NCBI GenBank assembly: GCA_950022655.1 | Contig: OX465579.1 | Location: 38,667,950-38,731,949, forward strand | Direction: 5' to 3' | From: Alentia gelatinosa | Lineage: Eukaryota > Annelida > Polychaeta > Phyllodocida > Polynoidae | Length of the DNA stretch: 64,000 nucleotides | Shown here: positions 36,088 through 48,616 of the stretch, in pieces | How the letters are laid out: every line of letters starts with the position of its first letter | Numbering within the stretch: the stretch's first letter is position 1 | Notes under the pieces: model-generated | What the model saw: the letters and a program-made list of their open reading frames with translations, nothing else | Database searches by the model: none | What the model was told of the DNA's origin: nothing | Made by a program: the position numbers and the translations under genes

Positions 36088-39000
36088 ATGGCTGATGTAA
36101 ACAGAACCGCGTACAAGAGACTTGCCGAGGAGTTCGTAAGCGGTCACAGTGGCACAACTACGCTGGAGATTGCATTAGTCGCCTCAAGTGCACCTATTTC
36201 TGTTCTTCTACGGAACGTGATCATAGGTGTGCTGGTAACACATAGACCAAATCTTCCGGAAAGGTAATCAATGGGAAAGTACCGGTACTATACTAATTAT
36301 TACTACCGGGTATACTATAGTTCGTATTACAACTGCTGAACATTACGTACTAGTCCGAGAGGCTCTAACAGGGTTCGCGAGACTAGATTCTAGATCTAGG
36401 AGATCTACCACAGTACTTAGAAGGAAACCCACGAGATGGAAATAGCTTGGCCCGTACTCCACCAAGTTTGACAGCAGAGTAATTCACGAAGCGAAGCTGA
36501 GTGAATTACTCTGTGGTCAAACGATTTCTGTTTTTATTTATTGATGAAATGAGTCACCGATTTACCCATTGAGTATTGAGTACATGACCCTCACGCCCGT
36601 GGAGTACGAGTTCATAATGTTAAGCCTATGGAGAAAAATATCAATGTGAGATAATAAGCTCGTAGTTGCATGGTGGTATGGCATGAATAGTGCGCCGCAT
36701 GGCGAATGTCTACGGTACCCGGTACCCGTGTTAACATCTCAAGTACACTGTATCATGGACGGCTTGAGCCTTTTACCGATTGAGCCCACTCTAAAGCAGC
36801 TGTTCCACCAACGCAGGGCTGGGCCCGGCCAGGCGCCTTGTGGTCGCCTATTGGTGTTGGGCGGCAATAGCCGGCCCAAATCTCCCGCCGGCGGCGATAA
36901 TCTGCTTGATGGAACAGCTCATGAAAGCCCATAGGCTCCTCACGGCTGGCCGCCTCCAACCGCCGGCCCCTCCCCGTTCCTGCAAAACCCTGTTGCCGGG
37001 CAGAATCGGCTTGGTGGTCGCTAGCCTGGGCCTGGGCCAATAGCCCATTTTGAAGTGGTTCCACCAAAATATTGTGAGAACCACAGAGGAGGGCGGCCGG
37101 GTGTTATGAGCACAACCTCCACAGCAAAGCACCGCTGGCGGAAAACTGTTTCATTTGATTTTTAGCGCCCGGCCAGCTGGCCGGCCAGCGTGCCAAGAGC
37201 AACGCCGAGAGTGAGGCCGAGAGCACACCGAGAGCTGTTCCAGGGGGCTGCATTGACCGCTCACCCGCTTAAACCGCGGTCCACACCGTCAACATGGAGC
37301 GGGCGGGCCCGCGGACAGTATCCCTATACGCGGAGACCAAAATTTTGGACAGTTGCAGCAGTTTGGGCAGAATATAAGCACCAGAGTCAAAATATACACA
37401 TTCATAACCTCAAGCCTTATCTTTATTTACCTTAATTATTCGATTTAACAGAGAATCCAAATCAAAATTGACAAGCTATGAGCATTCCCATACAAATCCC
37501 AACGTGGCGGCACACTGCTCCGCTCGATAAGCAGCATCCGCTGATCCAGAGCGGCTTAGTGTACAGAGAACTACTTGCCGCACTGCCTATCGGATTGATA
37601 GAGAACCTGGCTTGCGCGTTGGTGCTGCAAATGTCCACCAGACGTCAGCAGCAAACGTGCTGTGTACGTATAGCCACGCTGGGGCCGGCCGGCACTCGGT
37701 GCGCCTGCTGGGGGCCTTGTGTATGCCTGTTGGTTGTCGGGGGGTGGCTTTGGTGGAACAGCTTAGAGAAATTAAGGGGTTACGGGTGGCCAGCCCCGCT
37801 GGCAAACGTCAGGTGGAGGGTAAAAACACGCCTGCTGAGGGCCGTTTTGGTGGAATAGCCACTTTAGTGTCAGTGCGAAAACGTGGAGGCCTTTAGCCCA
37901 CCCATGGATGCCTTGAGTCTTCACTTATTTTAGTTTTGACTCGCTGCTTAGGGTTAGAATAGGGTTGGGTTAGGGTTGTGTATATGACTCTAAACCAATT
38001 TAAGTGCACTTTTCAAAGCTTTTACACCTAGAGGCCGAGTCAGGGCCTCCAAACGGGGGAGGCTCAAGGCGTCCACAGGGTAGGGTCAAGGCGTCCAGGG
38101 CTAAAATCGTCCTGGGCTATAAACCTCGGCACATCCGGCTTCAGACATCCCATTCAAAGTAAACTCTAAATTATGCAAATTTTCCTGACAACGGATCTGT
38201 CTGCCATCTTGTTGGTGACAACAAAGCGCTGGCAGAGTGTAAAATTGTAAAAAAAATAAATCAATTGACTATCTCATGTGCAATCGCTACAAATAATAGT
38301 TTACATCATCCAGGCATAATTCAAATGTTCCAACTTGAAGGAAATCAGTTGTTTCGGAGATTTATTGACATCACGAGGCATTACATGATCATTTGATCTG
38401 AGATTTCTAGAGAAGTCTGATTTTCTCAAAGGAGAAGCTTGAATACATCCACACACATTGAATATCACCAGAAATGAACGTCCGGGTCCAGCATACTCTT
38501 AGTATTACGTGGGTACTTCAACAAAATTGCGACCCACAGGCCTCAGTGAAAATAGTGCCATCTACTTCTGGGTGGGATCAGAGAATGACACAATATTTGC
38601 AGCAGAAAATGTGTAATATCCATTATACTTAATTCTGAGATTTCTGTGAAGTATTTCACATTTGAAACACATTTTGCTGTTTGAATGAATGAGGTTGTTG
38701 TCCTAGCCAGCTGTCCCAGTTACCTGTCTAAGAATGTCTGAGAATTGGCCAGGCTCTATAGTGAGTGTTCCACCAAGCCAGTTGGCTGGCCGGCAGACAC
38801 CCATATGGCCCTCAGTACAGCGAAAAAATCCACACAGGAATATGACAGCTCCAATAAGAGAATTGACAATGAACAAATGGCAATCTGACTTGAACAAGCA
38901 AATAAGAAACAAAGTGCATACCATTCACTCAACTGTGAATGGGAAGAGAAACTGTGGGGGATTAAGTCGTAGTGAACAGGTGAAGTTGACCCATCTGAAA

Positions 39001-42000
39001 ATAGGTCACTCCAGATTTAAACACGAATATCTCCTGAAAGGGGAAAATCCCCCATTATGCCAATCATGCAATGTACTAATAACTGTTCAGCATATCCTGC
39101 TGAACTGTAAAAGGGTACAAGAAAATAGAAGAAAGTACTTGAAAAACAGTAACAACATGAAAATATTGTTTGAAACTATTCCAAAGAAAGAAATCATGTT
39201 TTTGAAAGAGACAAATCTCTCTTTGATTGTATATAAATATTTGAAAACATTAAAAAGAATTGACTGAAATAAGTCTACAAAAGTGAAAAGCTAAATCATT
39301 GATAGTGCCTATTTACTATATACCTGTGAGCGAACGTCTATGAAATACTACCCGCTGCTAAGGGTGTAGTATAAATAATGTTCACGCCCGCCGTTACAGC
39401 GGGCCGTAGTGAATGGCATAGGCTTTGTACTGTTAATAAAACGGCGTTTTAAACAAGTAGGAGTTATAGAGTAATAAGAAAACGTAGTGACTGAGCCCGT
39501 ACAGTCTCCGATCTTGGTCATTTGATGAAAAAATACGACCCTCCTGCCTACGGCGTCGGGCCGTATTTTTTTCATCAAATGACCTCGAACGGCCACCTGT
39601 ACGGGCTCAGTATCCACGTTTTCTCATAATAACCTCATTGTCCCCTGGGACGTTAAACCATTATCAAACAATTTGTTCGGTAGCGGAACACAGAAGGTCT
39701 GTCCGGCCAGCCGGCCGGCCACGATGACAGCCCTGGCCCATCGATATGTGTACAAAAACCTGTCGCCAGATGGGCGCCGCTGACCGCCGGCCTGGCCTTC
39801 AGCCCATTTACCCACTGTTCCACCAAGCACGCAGGCCGGTTGGCAGACCCCCATATAGCCGTCACCGGCCCATTTTGCTTGTCGCTGGCAATGATTTGCT
39901 CGGTAGAAGAGAGCAGAAGTTCTGCCCGGCCAGCCGACGGGCCGCGTTGATAGCGCCGGCCCATCGCTATTTTTTCAAAAACCTCAGTACCCCTAAATTC
40001 ACTGTGTATCTGATGGGATACACTCTTCAGTTGTCTTTTTCTCCTCAGAGGAACGAGGTTCATTTTATGATAAATTTGAATCAAGTTTAACGATTGAGAA
40101 TTGATAAAATTCCAATCCTCTTTTACCATGCATTTCAGACCATTGAGGTAAATACACAATATTACTAAGTCTACTAACTGTTGATCTAATTGAGATAATA
40201 GAGAATGATTTTCAAAATGTCTTTTCGCATTGGTTTTCATAAAATACCTTGGAAGTTAATCACTAACTTTAATAGTCTCTGGCCTATTCAGTGCTACTAA
40301 TTTTCTATGCAAATATAGTTTAAAACACAATTTCTCTTTTCAGGTGGAGAATCTTAATTGATTTTTCGTGCACAGTGCTCCCAACCTTTGGATGTGTTAC
40401 TGTACTCTCGGATTATGTTGCATACGTCCTGCTTTCGATGCTGATGTGCACTATATTGATAACAACTCTCCATCATCAGTTCCGTGAGATCCACAGAGAT
40501 GATTTTAAGGAGAAAAAGATCTTCAACTACATTCTTGATCTAGCTGTCGTCGGGAAGAAACCATTTGTAACAAATTTCAGAGCATTTGCAAACATTGCCA
40601 CAGCTGTATGTATCCTCGCTGTAGATTTTACCATCTTTCCACGGAGATTTTGCAAAACTGAGACATACGGAACGGGATTAATGGACGTTGCAGTTGGCGG
40701 CTTCGTCATAGCGAATTCCATCGTCTCACCAGAAGCGCGTGGGAAACACCCGATCCAACGGTGAGAGAGGTCATGATCTGGATACATGTATAGGTGTAGG
40801 AGTCACCAAACAAAGCAATTAGTTCCCGGGGGAGATAAAAATGTCATTCAACTGTCTTTTATTTCATGCCACTTCTTCTACAAACGTTATCATGCAAACC
40901 ATTTTGGTTCGCAAAGAGTCTCAAAGTTTGCCTATGTCCTTAAGTACAACGTCTGTGGGGAGTGATATAGGACACAGCGTTGTACTACGTATAACTAGTA
41001 TTAGCGGTGACACATTTGATATTAGACGAGGCCTTTTTTTAAAAAGCAGCTTTTATTACAAAATTAATACATCGAGGTATCCGTGGGTTCATTTTGGCGG
41101 ACATCTAGATTCTTTATAGTTGATCTGCTGTTACATCTAGATACTCGTCAAGAGTCAATAGAACTATTGCTGCTTGATTTTTGATCAGTCAAGGCCTTTA
41201 ACATTAATTTTGTTCAAAGATAGATGATCTCCAGTTAACCCTCCGCTGTCATGTGTAATTAACTTTGTCTTGTTGTAATGCTTGCAGGCCTCTTCATCAG
41301 CGCTTGACGGGTATTTTGAAAACGTTTAAATCCACCATTCCTCTGTGGATACTGGGTATATGTCGTCTGGCGTCTGTGAAGGGACTCGATTACCAAGAGC
41401 ATGTCTCAGAATATGGGGTTCACTGGAATTTTTTCTTCACACTGGCACTTGTTAAGGTTCGTCTTGCAACACTTTTATATTGTCAGCACTCATACCTATG
41501 GAACGAGCCTGAAAGGTCTGCCACCAACGCACCCATTAATCTAACCAACTGATACACATATCTATGCACCTAATTATTTGAGATTATGTCCCTACAACAA
41601 ACAACATAAGCCCAGTGTCTCTAGTAACAATGTGTTTGAATGTGATAAACCCGGGGGAAAGATCAACATGACTCTTTTGATATTCAAAAGTTAAGAAACA
41701 CTCATGCTTTAAGGGTTGATTCCATCAGACTGACTGAAGTACCAGCACGACATCCACCCATTGCTCTTCTTCATGCCGGGTACTCAGCAATCGTCTGCTG
41801 GAGATATATCAGTGCTGTTGAGCTGCACCTGCCAGTGGACAACGTTCCTCTGACATTTCCATATGGAAGGCTAATCTCTCTTTTTTTAATGTCCTTGGGA
41901 ACACATTTTCTGTTTGCTATTTCTGCTGGAAGTTAAATTTTATTCAGCTGAACAAAGAGGCGTTTGCTCATTTGTGTCGAAGAACAAACAATGCCGTCCG

Positions 42001-45000
42001 AACAATTGTAAATTATGTTATTTCACCTTATCAACAGGTCAGTCACAATTGCTACCCCATCCTCCCCCCCCCCCCCCTCCTCCATTCACCCATACACGCC
42101 ACGGTGTCCGTGTGAGTGTAGGCATAACGATCCCATGGTGAGCACTCGTTTGATGGGCACCCATCAAGACCTGTTCACATTATTGCCAGCAAAAGCTATT
42201 GAATCAGCTTTTGCCTGCAGTCCTTTGCAGGTGGCATTATATAATTCAGTGTGGACAGGCGCTCTTAGATTTAACGCTGGCCATGAGCCAGGCCGGGTGC
42301 AAGATTTGTGGACATTGAAGTTGGCCAACGCTATACAGGCCAGCGGCCCTTGCACAGTTTCAGCTGCAGGCCAGGTCTGCCAGCAACACCAACACAGGCA
42401 TTTCGCCTGGTTGATGGAATACTCCCTTTTGCAGGCCAGGTATCCAGTACCTTCACTGTTCTTGAGTGGGGAGACGAATTTGGATAGACCTTTCAGTTTA
42501 ATCCAAAGGGGGGGGGGGGGGGGGGGGCTTCTTTGGGATATTTTCATGCGGAGGGGCAAATTTCTTTTTACCGAATAATTTTGCGAAACATGAGTAACCC
42601 CCTCCCCCCCCCCCCCCCCCCACCTCTCCGCTGTAAATAATTAATGCTCCTCAGGTCTTACGGGTTATCACTACGAGTTGCTTCCGAGTTTGTCACCTTG
42701 TTACTCATTATGATATTGATAACCATTTAGAGTACTGACTACATGAATCATCAGGTTCGTGTCTGATATGCTTTTAGTGAACAGCCAGGTTTTTTTACTT
42801 CAGGTGATGTCAAGTCTGGTGCTTAGTATCTTCGATCCAAATGTCAGCTGGCTCATTGCAATCGTCATTGCTTCAGGGTATGAATACCTCCTGTCTGGCT
42901 TGAACTACCGTCAGTATGTGCTGCATGGTGCAGATGGACTGGACTCTAGGAGAAGCTTTCTAGAGGCAAACCGCGAGGGCATCTTTTCCTCGTTAGGCTA
43001 CTGTGCTATCTCATTTGCTGGTATGCAACTTGGACGATTTCTCTGGCAACCAAGGTAATTACAAATCAGTCCTCCTCTGCATAACTATAAATCATATCGA
43101 CCTAGATTACGAATAATTCAACAGTAACTATAATGATGAATCTGCCCCAGTTATAAAGACTTATTTATGGACACTGTGATGGTAAAATTATATTTTTTAT
43201 TTCAAAGGGATGGAGAAAATACCTGTAAATCTTAATAGATTTGTAGTTTTACTTGTCAGGGTTTTTCAGGACTAAGAATTTCGAGCCTCAAACGACTAGC
43301 CTGTGAACGGGTATCCGTCGTTTCAGTAGATCAATTGGCTCTCTGGTCACTCATGTTGATAAACATTGCAGGAGTAAGTTACGTGAGTGGGTGAGGTGTG
43401 CTCTGCTGTTGACATTAGCCGATGTCGCTTTCTGGGTGCTGCTCGCATATACAGAAACGCACATGGTTCCCGTGTCTCGCCGCATCGCTAATCTACCTTA
43501 CATTTTATGGATTGTGAGTAGCATGGTTTATGCATGTTTTTAATACCAGGGTAATGATATGAGTATATTTGTAACAACTGTCTTTATTCTCTATATACTT
43601 GATTGCTAATAAGATATAAGCTTAAATGTGGGTAGATTGTGTGTACTCTGTTATCATTAGAAAGAAAGAAATCGCATATGATCAGTCAATTCTGTTTAAC
43701 ATGAAAACCTATGCATTGAATAGTAATATATGTAGCGCGATAGGACAGGGCACAAAACTATATATATTATAAACTCAGAATTTCTGTTTATTAGAAAATG
43801 AAGTCGTTGTTTTGTGACTGTGTTGCAGATGGCATACAGTCTTCATATAGTGGCTGCATTCCTCGTCGTAGACATTTTATGCGTCATTCTTCAGGAGACC
43901 ACCATGGTGAAAGCCGTCTTACATGGTCATGGTAAGTACAATAATAAGTTATTTTTTATTTTGAATATACCCAGGAGCATATTTAGATCTAGATTCATTG
44001 GATAGGAGGCGCATCAAACATAACTCCACACACTACGCCACACCAGTTGCGCAAAACCAGTTGCACAAGCGAGACACTGTGCCGCCTCCACTTTGACAGT
44101 GTCGATGGCGGTAGGATTTGTACAGGGTAATGATGGCTGGTCAATTTTACACTGAATACTGCAACTAATGAAGGTAAATAAATATAAGTGTTGATGTTAT
44201 GAATGTGTATAGCACACACTGTGGCAACACTCGTGCCCAAACTTCCGAAAATGACTGAACTTTCAGCCTATGCTCAAGGGTTTACGACTCGCGGGTGTAA
44301 CCAGCTCATACTAACCACGTCCGCTGAGATGAAGGCAGGGAACAGTTACTGCGGGTGCTGGCAACAAGCTCACGGATGTGTATTGGGTGAGCCGGTGCCG
44401 CAGGTAAAAAGCTATTGAATCAGCTTTTGACTTACGATCCTTTGCAGGCGGCATTGTATAATTTAGTGTGGACAGGCGCTTACAACCATACACCATCCGG
44501 CTGACCGGGTCTGTGGGGAGCGGGATATTTTGGCTGCAGGGCAAGGCACTGCTCCGCTGGCCACAACCGGCTGCTGCCAGCCAACCGGTGGTAGGACGAC
44601 AGCGATATATTCAACCCGGAATGATAACCCAGCACTGCCGGCCACAGGTCTGGCACTGCCGGGGACACATTCTGCATTCTTCCAACGGCCAGATCGTCGC
44701 CAGCAATGCACCCAATGTGCCAGCGACCCCTAACAGGCCCCGGGCGTGGCTAGCACCTGGTTGGTGAAACACTCGCTTTAGTCTGTCTCTGGTGATTTCT
44801 TTAAAGTGTGACGTCTCGATAACTAGGTGGCAGTAATTCTAGTGAGGCTTCAGGTGTCTCTTATATATTCTGTTTATGGGTATCAATTAATGGTGTCATG
44901 AAAAGATGATATATACAAAAGAAATTATAGCAGTAATATAATTATGCATGAAATGCAGTACAAATGTACCCCCCATAAAAAATAGTGTTACTAAAAGTCT

Positions 45001-45307
45001 TTTCTAATTTCGGAAGAATTTCTAATACAGAAGCATTAAAATTATAACATGAACTCTTTCTTATATTTTATTTACAGGAACAGGCGGACGCCAAAAATTG
45101 AATATTTGCCTTCTTGAGGCAGTCAACCGAAATGGTCTATTCTACTTCTTGTTCGCCAATGTGTTGACAGGAGCCACCAACATGGTGATGCAGACAGTGA
45201 GAGCAGCGTACACAACAGGACTTCTAATCCTTGTCGGCTACATGCTGACTCTTTCTCTTGTCTCTATTTACCTTCACAAAAAGAATATTACACTTAAATT
45301 CTGGTAG
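36088..45307 (+). CDS. PIGW: PIGW/GWT1 inositol acyltransferase of GPI-anchor synthesis, complete
   Basis: Seven exons splice in phase: 36088-36263, 40344-40760, 41288-41456, 42804-43054, 43372-43513, 43829-43931 and 45078-45307 (TAG). They give 1488 nt, or 495 residues; human PIGW has about 504. PIGW is a multi-pass ER enzyme that acylates the inositol of GlcN-PI. Family hallmarks appear in order: GTTTLEI near the N terminus, [29 protein letters not shown], then [17 protein letters not shown], then [14 protein letters not shown], and the C-terminal [11 protein letters not shown] and KFW end. Many hydrophobic segments fit a multi-spanning protein. Every junction is GT/AG and preserves phase, with only the donor at 41457 (gttcgt) weak. 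The introns, especially the 4.1-kb first one, carry GC-rich repeats and a LINE tail. Human PIGW is encoded essentially in one exon, so this split structure differs. Confidence 0.95.
36418..36655 (+). repeat. Palindromic foldback element in PIGW intron 1
   Basis: This copy starts GGAAACCCACGAGATGGAAA like the one at 2195. It holds a palindrome AGAGTAATTCAC / GTGAATTACTCT around the apex GAAGCGAAGCTGAG (GCGAAGC). It ends in the shared body with ATGTTAAGCCTATGGAG and TGTGAGATAAT. Confidence 0.7.
36750..37880. repeat. GC-rich repeat cluster in PIGW intron 1
   Basis: A sharp rise in GC content against an AT-rich background. Recurring motifs are CTGTTCCACCAA and its inverse TTGGTGGAACAG, with GGCCGGC-type palindromes. 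Similar blocks lie at 38700-38830, 39680-39990, 42150-42430, 44310-44770 and 46420-46560. Overlapping open frames here reflect base composition rather than genes. Confidence 0.6.
37945..37981 (+). repeat. Short telomere-like TTAGGG tract
   Basis: Degenerate TTAGGG repeats (ttagggttag, atagggttgg, gttagggttg) over about 35 bp. The tract is too short to mean more than an interstitial fragment. Confidence 0.5.
38830..39267 (+). pseudogene. C-terminal end of a non-LTR retrotransposon ORF2
   Basis: An open frame of about 145 codons carries the C-terminal signature of many LINE ORF2 proteins: [20 protein letters not shown], then the zinc-like [17 protein letters not shown] (C-x2-C, H, C), then a Lys-rich tail. 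It is truncated on the left at a GC-rich repeat and ends TGA. It lies in PIGW intron 1 in the sense orientation. Confidence 0.65.
39330..39640. repeat. Long palindrome in PIGW intron 1
   Basis: Arms ACGTAGTGACTGAGCCCGTA and its near inverse (TACGGGCTCAGTATCCACGT) enclose TCATTTGATGAAAAAATACG and its near inverse, around the centre CTGCCTACGGCGTCGGG. A smaller inverted pair lies at 39340-39400. It is GC-rich at the centre and lacks GCGAAGC. Confidence 0.7.
39680..39990. repeat. GC-rich TTGGTGGAAC-type repeat
   Basis: This block contains CTGTTCCACCAAGCACGCAG and several GGCCGGC palindromes. The segment GCAGACCCCCATATAGCC recurs, slightly changed, at 38790-38815, tying these blocks into one family. 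Confidence 0.5.
42150..42430. repeat. GC-rich repeat in PIGW intron 3
   Basis: The segment TCCTTTGCAGGTGGCATTAT and the following AATTCAGTGTGGACAGGCGC recur at 44440-44482. A right-edge motif TGGTTGATGGAATAC resembles the TTGGTGGAAC ends of the GC-rich family. Poly-C and poly-G runs flank it. Confidence 0.5.
44310..44770. repeat. GC-rich repeat in PIGW intron 6
   Basis: This block shares TCCTTTGCAGGCGGCATTGT with 42.2 kb and ends TGGTTGGTGAAAC. Several overlapping open frames on both strands arise from the GC content and are not splice-bounded. Confidence 0.5.
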
Positions 45308-46400
45308 AGAGAATATTTTGTAAATTATCATAATTTAAAAGTTTTGTAAGAAGGTTCGTTGTATGTCATATATCAATTGAAAAGGTTTGAGATGCAGAGA
45401 CTGATTTAAGCAAATTGCTGCATATCAAATAACCAGAAAAGAATGAGGAACTAACCCGAATGTGATGAAGATTAGTTGTTCATTCGTATATTAGGTAACA
45501 AAAAAGTCAAATCTAGTCGCAGGCCAACCTCACCTCACCTTGTTTTATTTGTGAGCTCTAGTCTTTTTTCCTATATCTAATTGAACCATTCAGAACACAA
45601 ACGTGAAAAAGGCATGAAATGCACCCCATCGTCACATTCCAGGGTGATATACTATGGACTTCTATAGACCCTATTGAGGTATCCCAGAATTCAGGCTGTT
45701 TACAGGTCCCGGTGTGCGCTGGTTACCGACGTTGTATGGTGATAGACCCTGGACCCGTAACCCACAATCATTGCTTTGTAACGGTTTTTATAAGTCTTCA
45801 AATGGGAAATCCGATGTCAGACATGGAAATTTCAGCTATTTCTACATGTATATCCGAAATTGTATTCAGGTTACTCAAAAATAAATGGGAAAACTGTGGT
45901 TCATGTGATCGTGGTGTGCCCAGTTTCTCGCGCGCGGAACTTGTGTTTACCCTGGGCGATAATCGGGAGACGAGTAACCTCTTGAGGGCGTATGCAGTTG
46001 ACTATGAAGACAGAATTTGTACGGATGTGAACCTGTGAACTGGTTTTATCATAATCGCCTACTTTTATTGTCAATTCAATCATGAGTTTTCTTAATAAAA
46101 TCATTTTTAATGGTCACTTGAATTTACTTGTATGATATAAAAAAATATATATTATAGATTATAAGAATGTGATTCGTATTCATGAAATTTTAGTAAGCCA
46201 TGAAGAAAGAGCCATAAATGACGAAATATTGCAGGTCATGTTAGTAAAAAACAAAATTACAATAATGTTATGTATAGAATTAGGTTGTATGAATATCTTT
46301 GTGGTTAATGATAGGGCTTGCTACCTCACGGGTGAACCCTACCACAAGTGAATCCATGTTCACAAAAATCTCCCAGGTCTACGATCCTGATGGGCAGGCA
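45308..46400. other. PIGW 3' flank
   Basis: AT-rich DNA that should include the PIGW 3' UTR, with AATAAA at about 46094. A 139-codon plus frame at 45619-46038 has an ATG but no recognisable motif, so it is not called a gene. Confidence 0.4.
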
Positions 46401-46419
46401 GTTGACGGAGCCGGCCATG

Positions 46420-46562
46420 GGTGCCTTATTTGCTGATCCACCGAGCAGATTATTGGCGCCGCCACGCATTTTGGGCCAGTAACTGTCGCCAATGACCACA
46501 ATTCCACCACAATGCCGTCAGCCGGCGCTAGCTCCGGCTTGGTGGATCAGCCATACAACCTG
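46420..46562. repeat. Short element with inverted ends GCTGATCCACC
   Basis: Left end GCTGATCCACCGAGCA and right end GCTTGGTGGATCAGCC are inverse, enclosing about 140 bp of GC-rich sequence with the inverted pair ATTGGCG / GTCGCCAAT. It is the smallest and cleanest member of the GC-rich group. Confidence 0.6.
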
Positions 46563-47804
46563 ACTGTGGTCATTGTATTCATAGGTTATTTGTGTTTATA
46601 CTCTGTGTGTGTGTATGGTGAATGCGACAACCGTAGTGGTCAGTAACCAATTAGTGCTGGGTGATACCTCAGGGCATCGCCGAGCGTGGCCTGGTGATGC
46701 CTTAAGGCATCCTTTTTTCGACTTATATTTGATAGTTTTTATGTAATAATTTTATAAATGATAGATCAATAATGATGAAACTTTCACAGAATGTTGGTAT
46801 AACATTGCATTTACGATTTTTTTGGGCCTGGTCATTAGTGGGGAGGGGGGCGGTGGGCAGAAAAATATACACATGTATAATTATACGAAAATTAGCGAAA
46901 ATTGAAATTTTAAAGTATCTCCTCTAGGTTTACCAAGGATGCTTTATTCGCTATTCCCGATCAGATCACCCATCTCTTTAATCTTTCACTTTTGACTGGA
47001 ATCTTGCCCAGGGCCTGGAAGGAGACTACAGTGATTCCTCTAAGAAACTCTGGAAAGTCACCACTAGTTTCCAATCTTCGACCTGTTTCTACTCTACCCA
47101 GCCTTGGTAAATTACGAAATAATCTCATTGTCGATAATCAAAGAGGGTTCTGCAAAAATCATTTTACAGTCAATACTTGTGTAAATATGACTGAAGACCT
47201 TCTCTCTATAGATTATGGACTGCTTTCTTTGGACTGCTATCTCGACTTTTGTGTTTGACACGGTTAACCACGTTATTTTATCGAAGAAATTGAGTATTCA
47301 TGGTATTCAGATTTGTCTTTTTCCTGTGTCATTGTAACTTGTTTGTATTGTACGTCTCAGTTTGCACCTCGGCCAATGATTGATACGAAAGCTCTCATAA
47401 TATAACAGATGATTTATTTCTTGTGTGACATATTCATAGAAATATTCGTCATGAACCACCGAAGTGAATTCTTGTTCATGTATCAACCATCGTAGAGAAC
47501 CGGAAAAATACAAAACAGGTGGTACCTTGACAATAACCAGTTAACTACACCATCTCATTGAAACTTTGGTCATAATACAACAAGTCTGCTTTAAATATAT
47601 TCTACTCTTGGATTTGTCACTAATAGTACTCACATGGTAGAATATGGTAGAACTACACAGACTCCTTTACTCAGTAGGGTGAAATGATATTCAGACACAT
47701 ATTTTACTTGTTTGTACACCTTTTTACATACCTGAACACAGGGCCCATGCCTTAAGGCCTTAAATAATATAGAATAGCCACATTTGGGCTCATAATCTAC
47801 TCCA

Positions 47805-48070
47805 TATAGGATATTATCCTACACCTAATAAAAAATGCCAAAGGCTTAACATGGGATTTGTTCATATCACGGGTGTGACATAAAGTTTTGTTAATGTCAC
47901 TACTTTCTAATATTCAAAAATCGTGGAAACGGGGTAGGATAAATTTGAGTTTATTTATGTCACTCATTGTGCTGGCTCCATAATCTCACTCGTCTTCAAC
48001 CCGTGAGGTAATGGGGCCAACAAAATGTGTGACATAAATAAACTCATACTCAAACTCGTGACGTCTCTTG
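47805..48070 (-). repeat. Palindromic foldback element inside the dead LINE
   Basis: The body is bounded by TTATCCTACACC (47817) and GGGGTAGGATAAA (47945). The palindrome is at 47950-48062, with arms GAGTTTATTTATGTCACTCA and its near inverse. The apex (TCGTCTTCAACCCG) is degraded and no longer holds GCGAAGC. Confidence 0.6.
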
Positions 48071-48616
48071 ATAATATTCACTCATGTCTTGACTCAATAT
48101 ACTTTTAGTCTCACATCATGGAGCAAGCAGATTTCAAGCAGAAGTCACATGTTCAAACCAAAGTCATCTAATATGGGCCATAAAAGCATAATTATCCAAA
48201 ATATCTTCATTACACAAATTCTAGGGTACATCATTTTTGTAATACATACCTCTGTAGCACCTCAAAGGCCTTGGTAGTTACAAAAGAGGAGAAATCTGAT
48301 TTCTCACAGCTTTGATTTGGATCCCCTAACATGATGGGATGTGATTCCACTTTTTTGTTACAATCACCAAACATAGACAAAACATAGATCATGACTCACA
48401 AAAATATGAATATTCAGATAGAAGTACACAAAAAATATGTAATACAGCGTATTCATATATCAAAAATAAATCTCACACTAGAGAGATCAAACTGTCAACA
48501 TGGCTCCTCAGAGCTAACAGGTCAAAGGAGGGGGACCCAAAACAAGTCTAATCTGAGCAAATTACATGAAATCAAACTACCACAGGATTACATTCAAGAG
48601 GCAATGAGGGATGTAT

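Noticed and set aside
36683..37896. Overlapping open frames of 67-126 codons on both strands
   Set aside because: They sit in a GC-rich repeat cluster where stops are rare, and none matches a protein family or the PIGW splice phase.
44463..44767. Overlapping 65-99 codon frames in PIGW intron 6
   Set aside because: Same GC-rich repeat effect. PIGW exons on either side join in phase without them.
45619..46038. 139-codon plus-strand open frame downstream of PIGW
   Set aside because: No recognisable domain, and it lies in the expected 3' flank. Kept only as a note because length alone is weak support.
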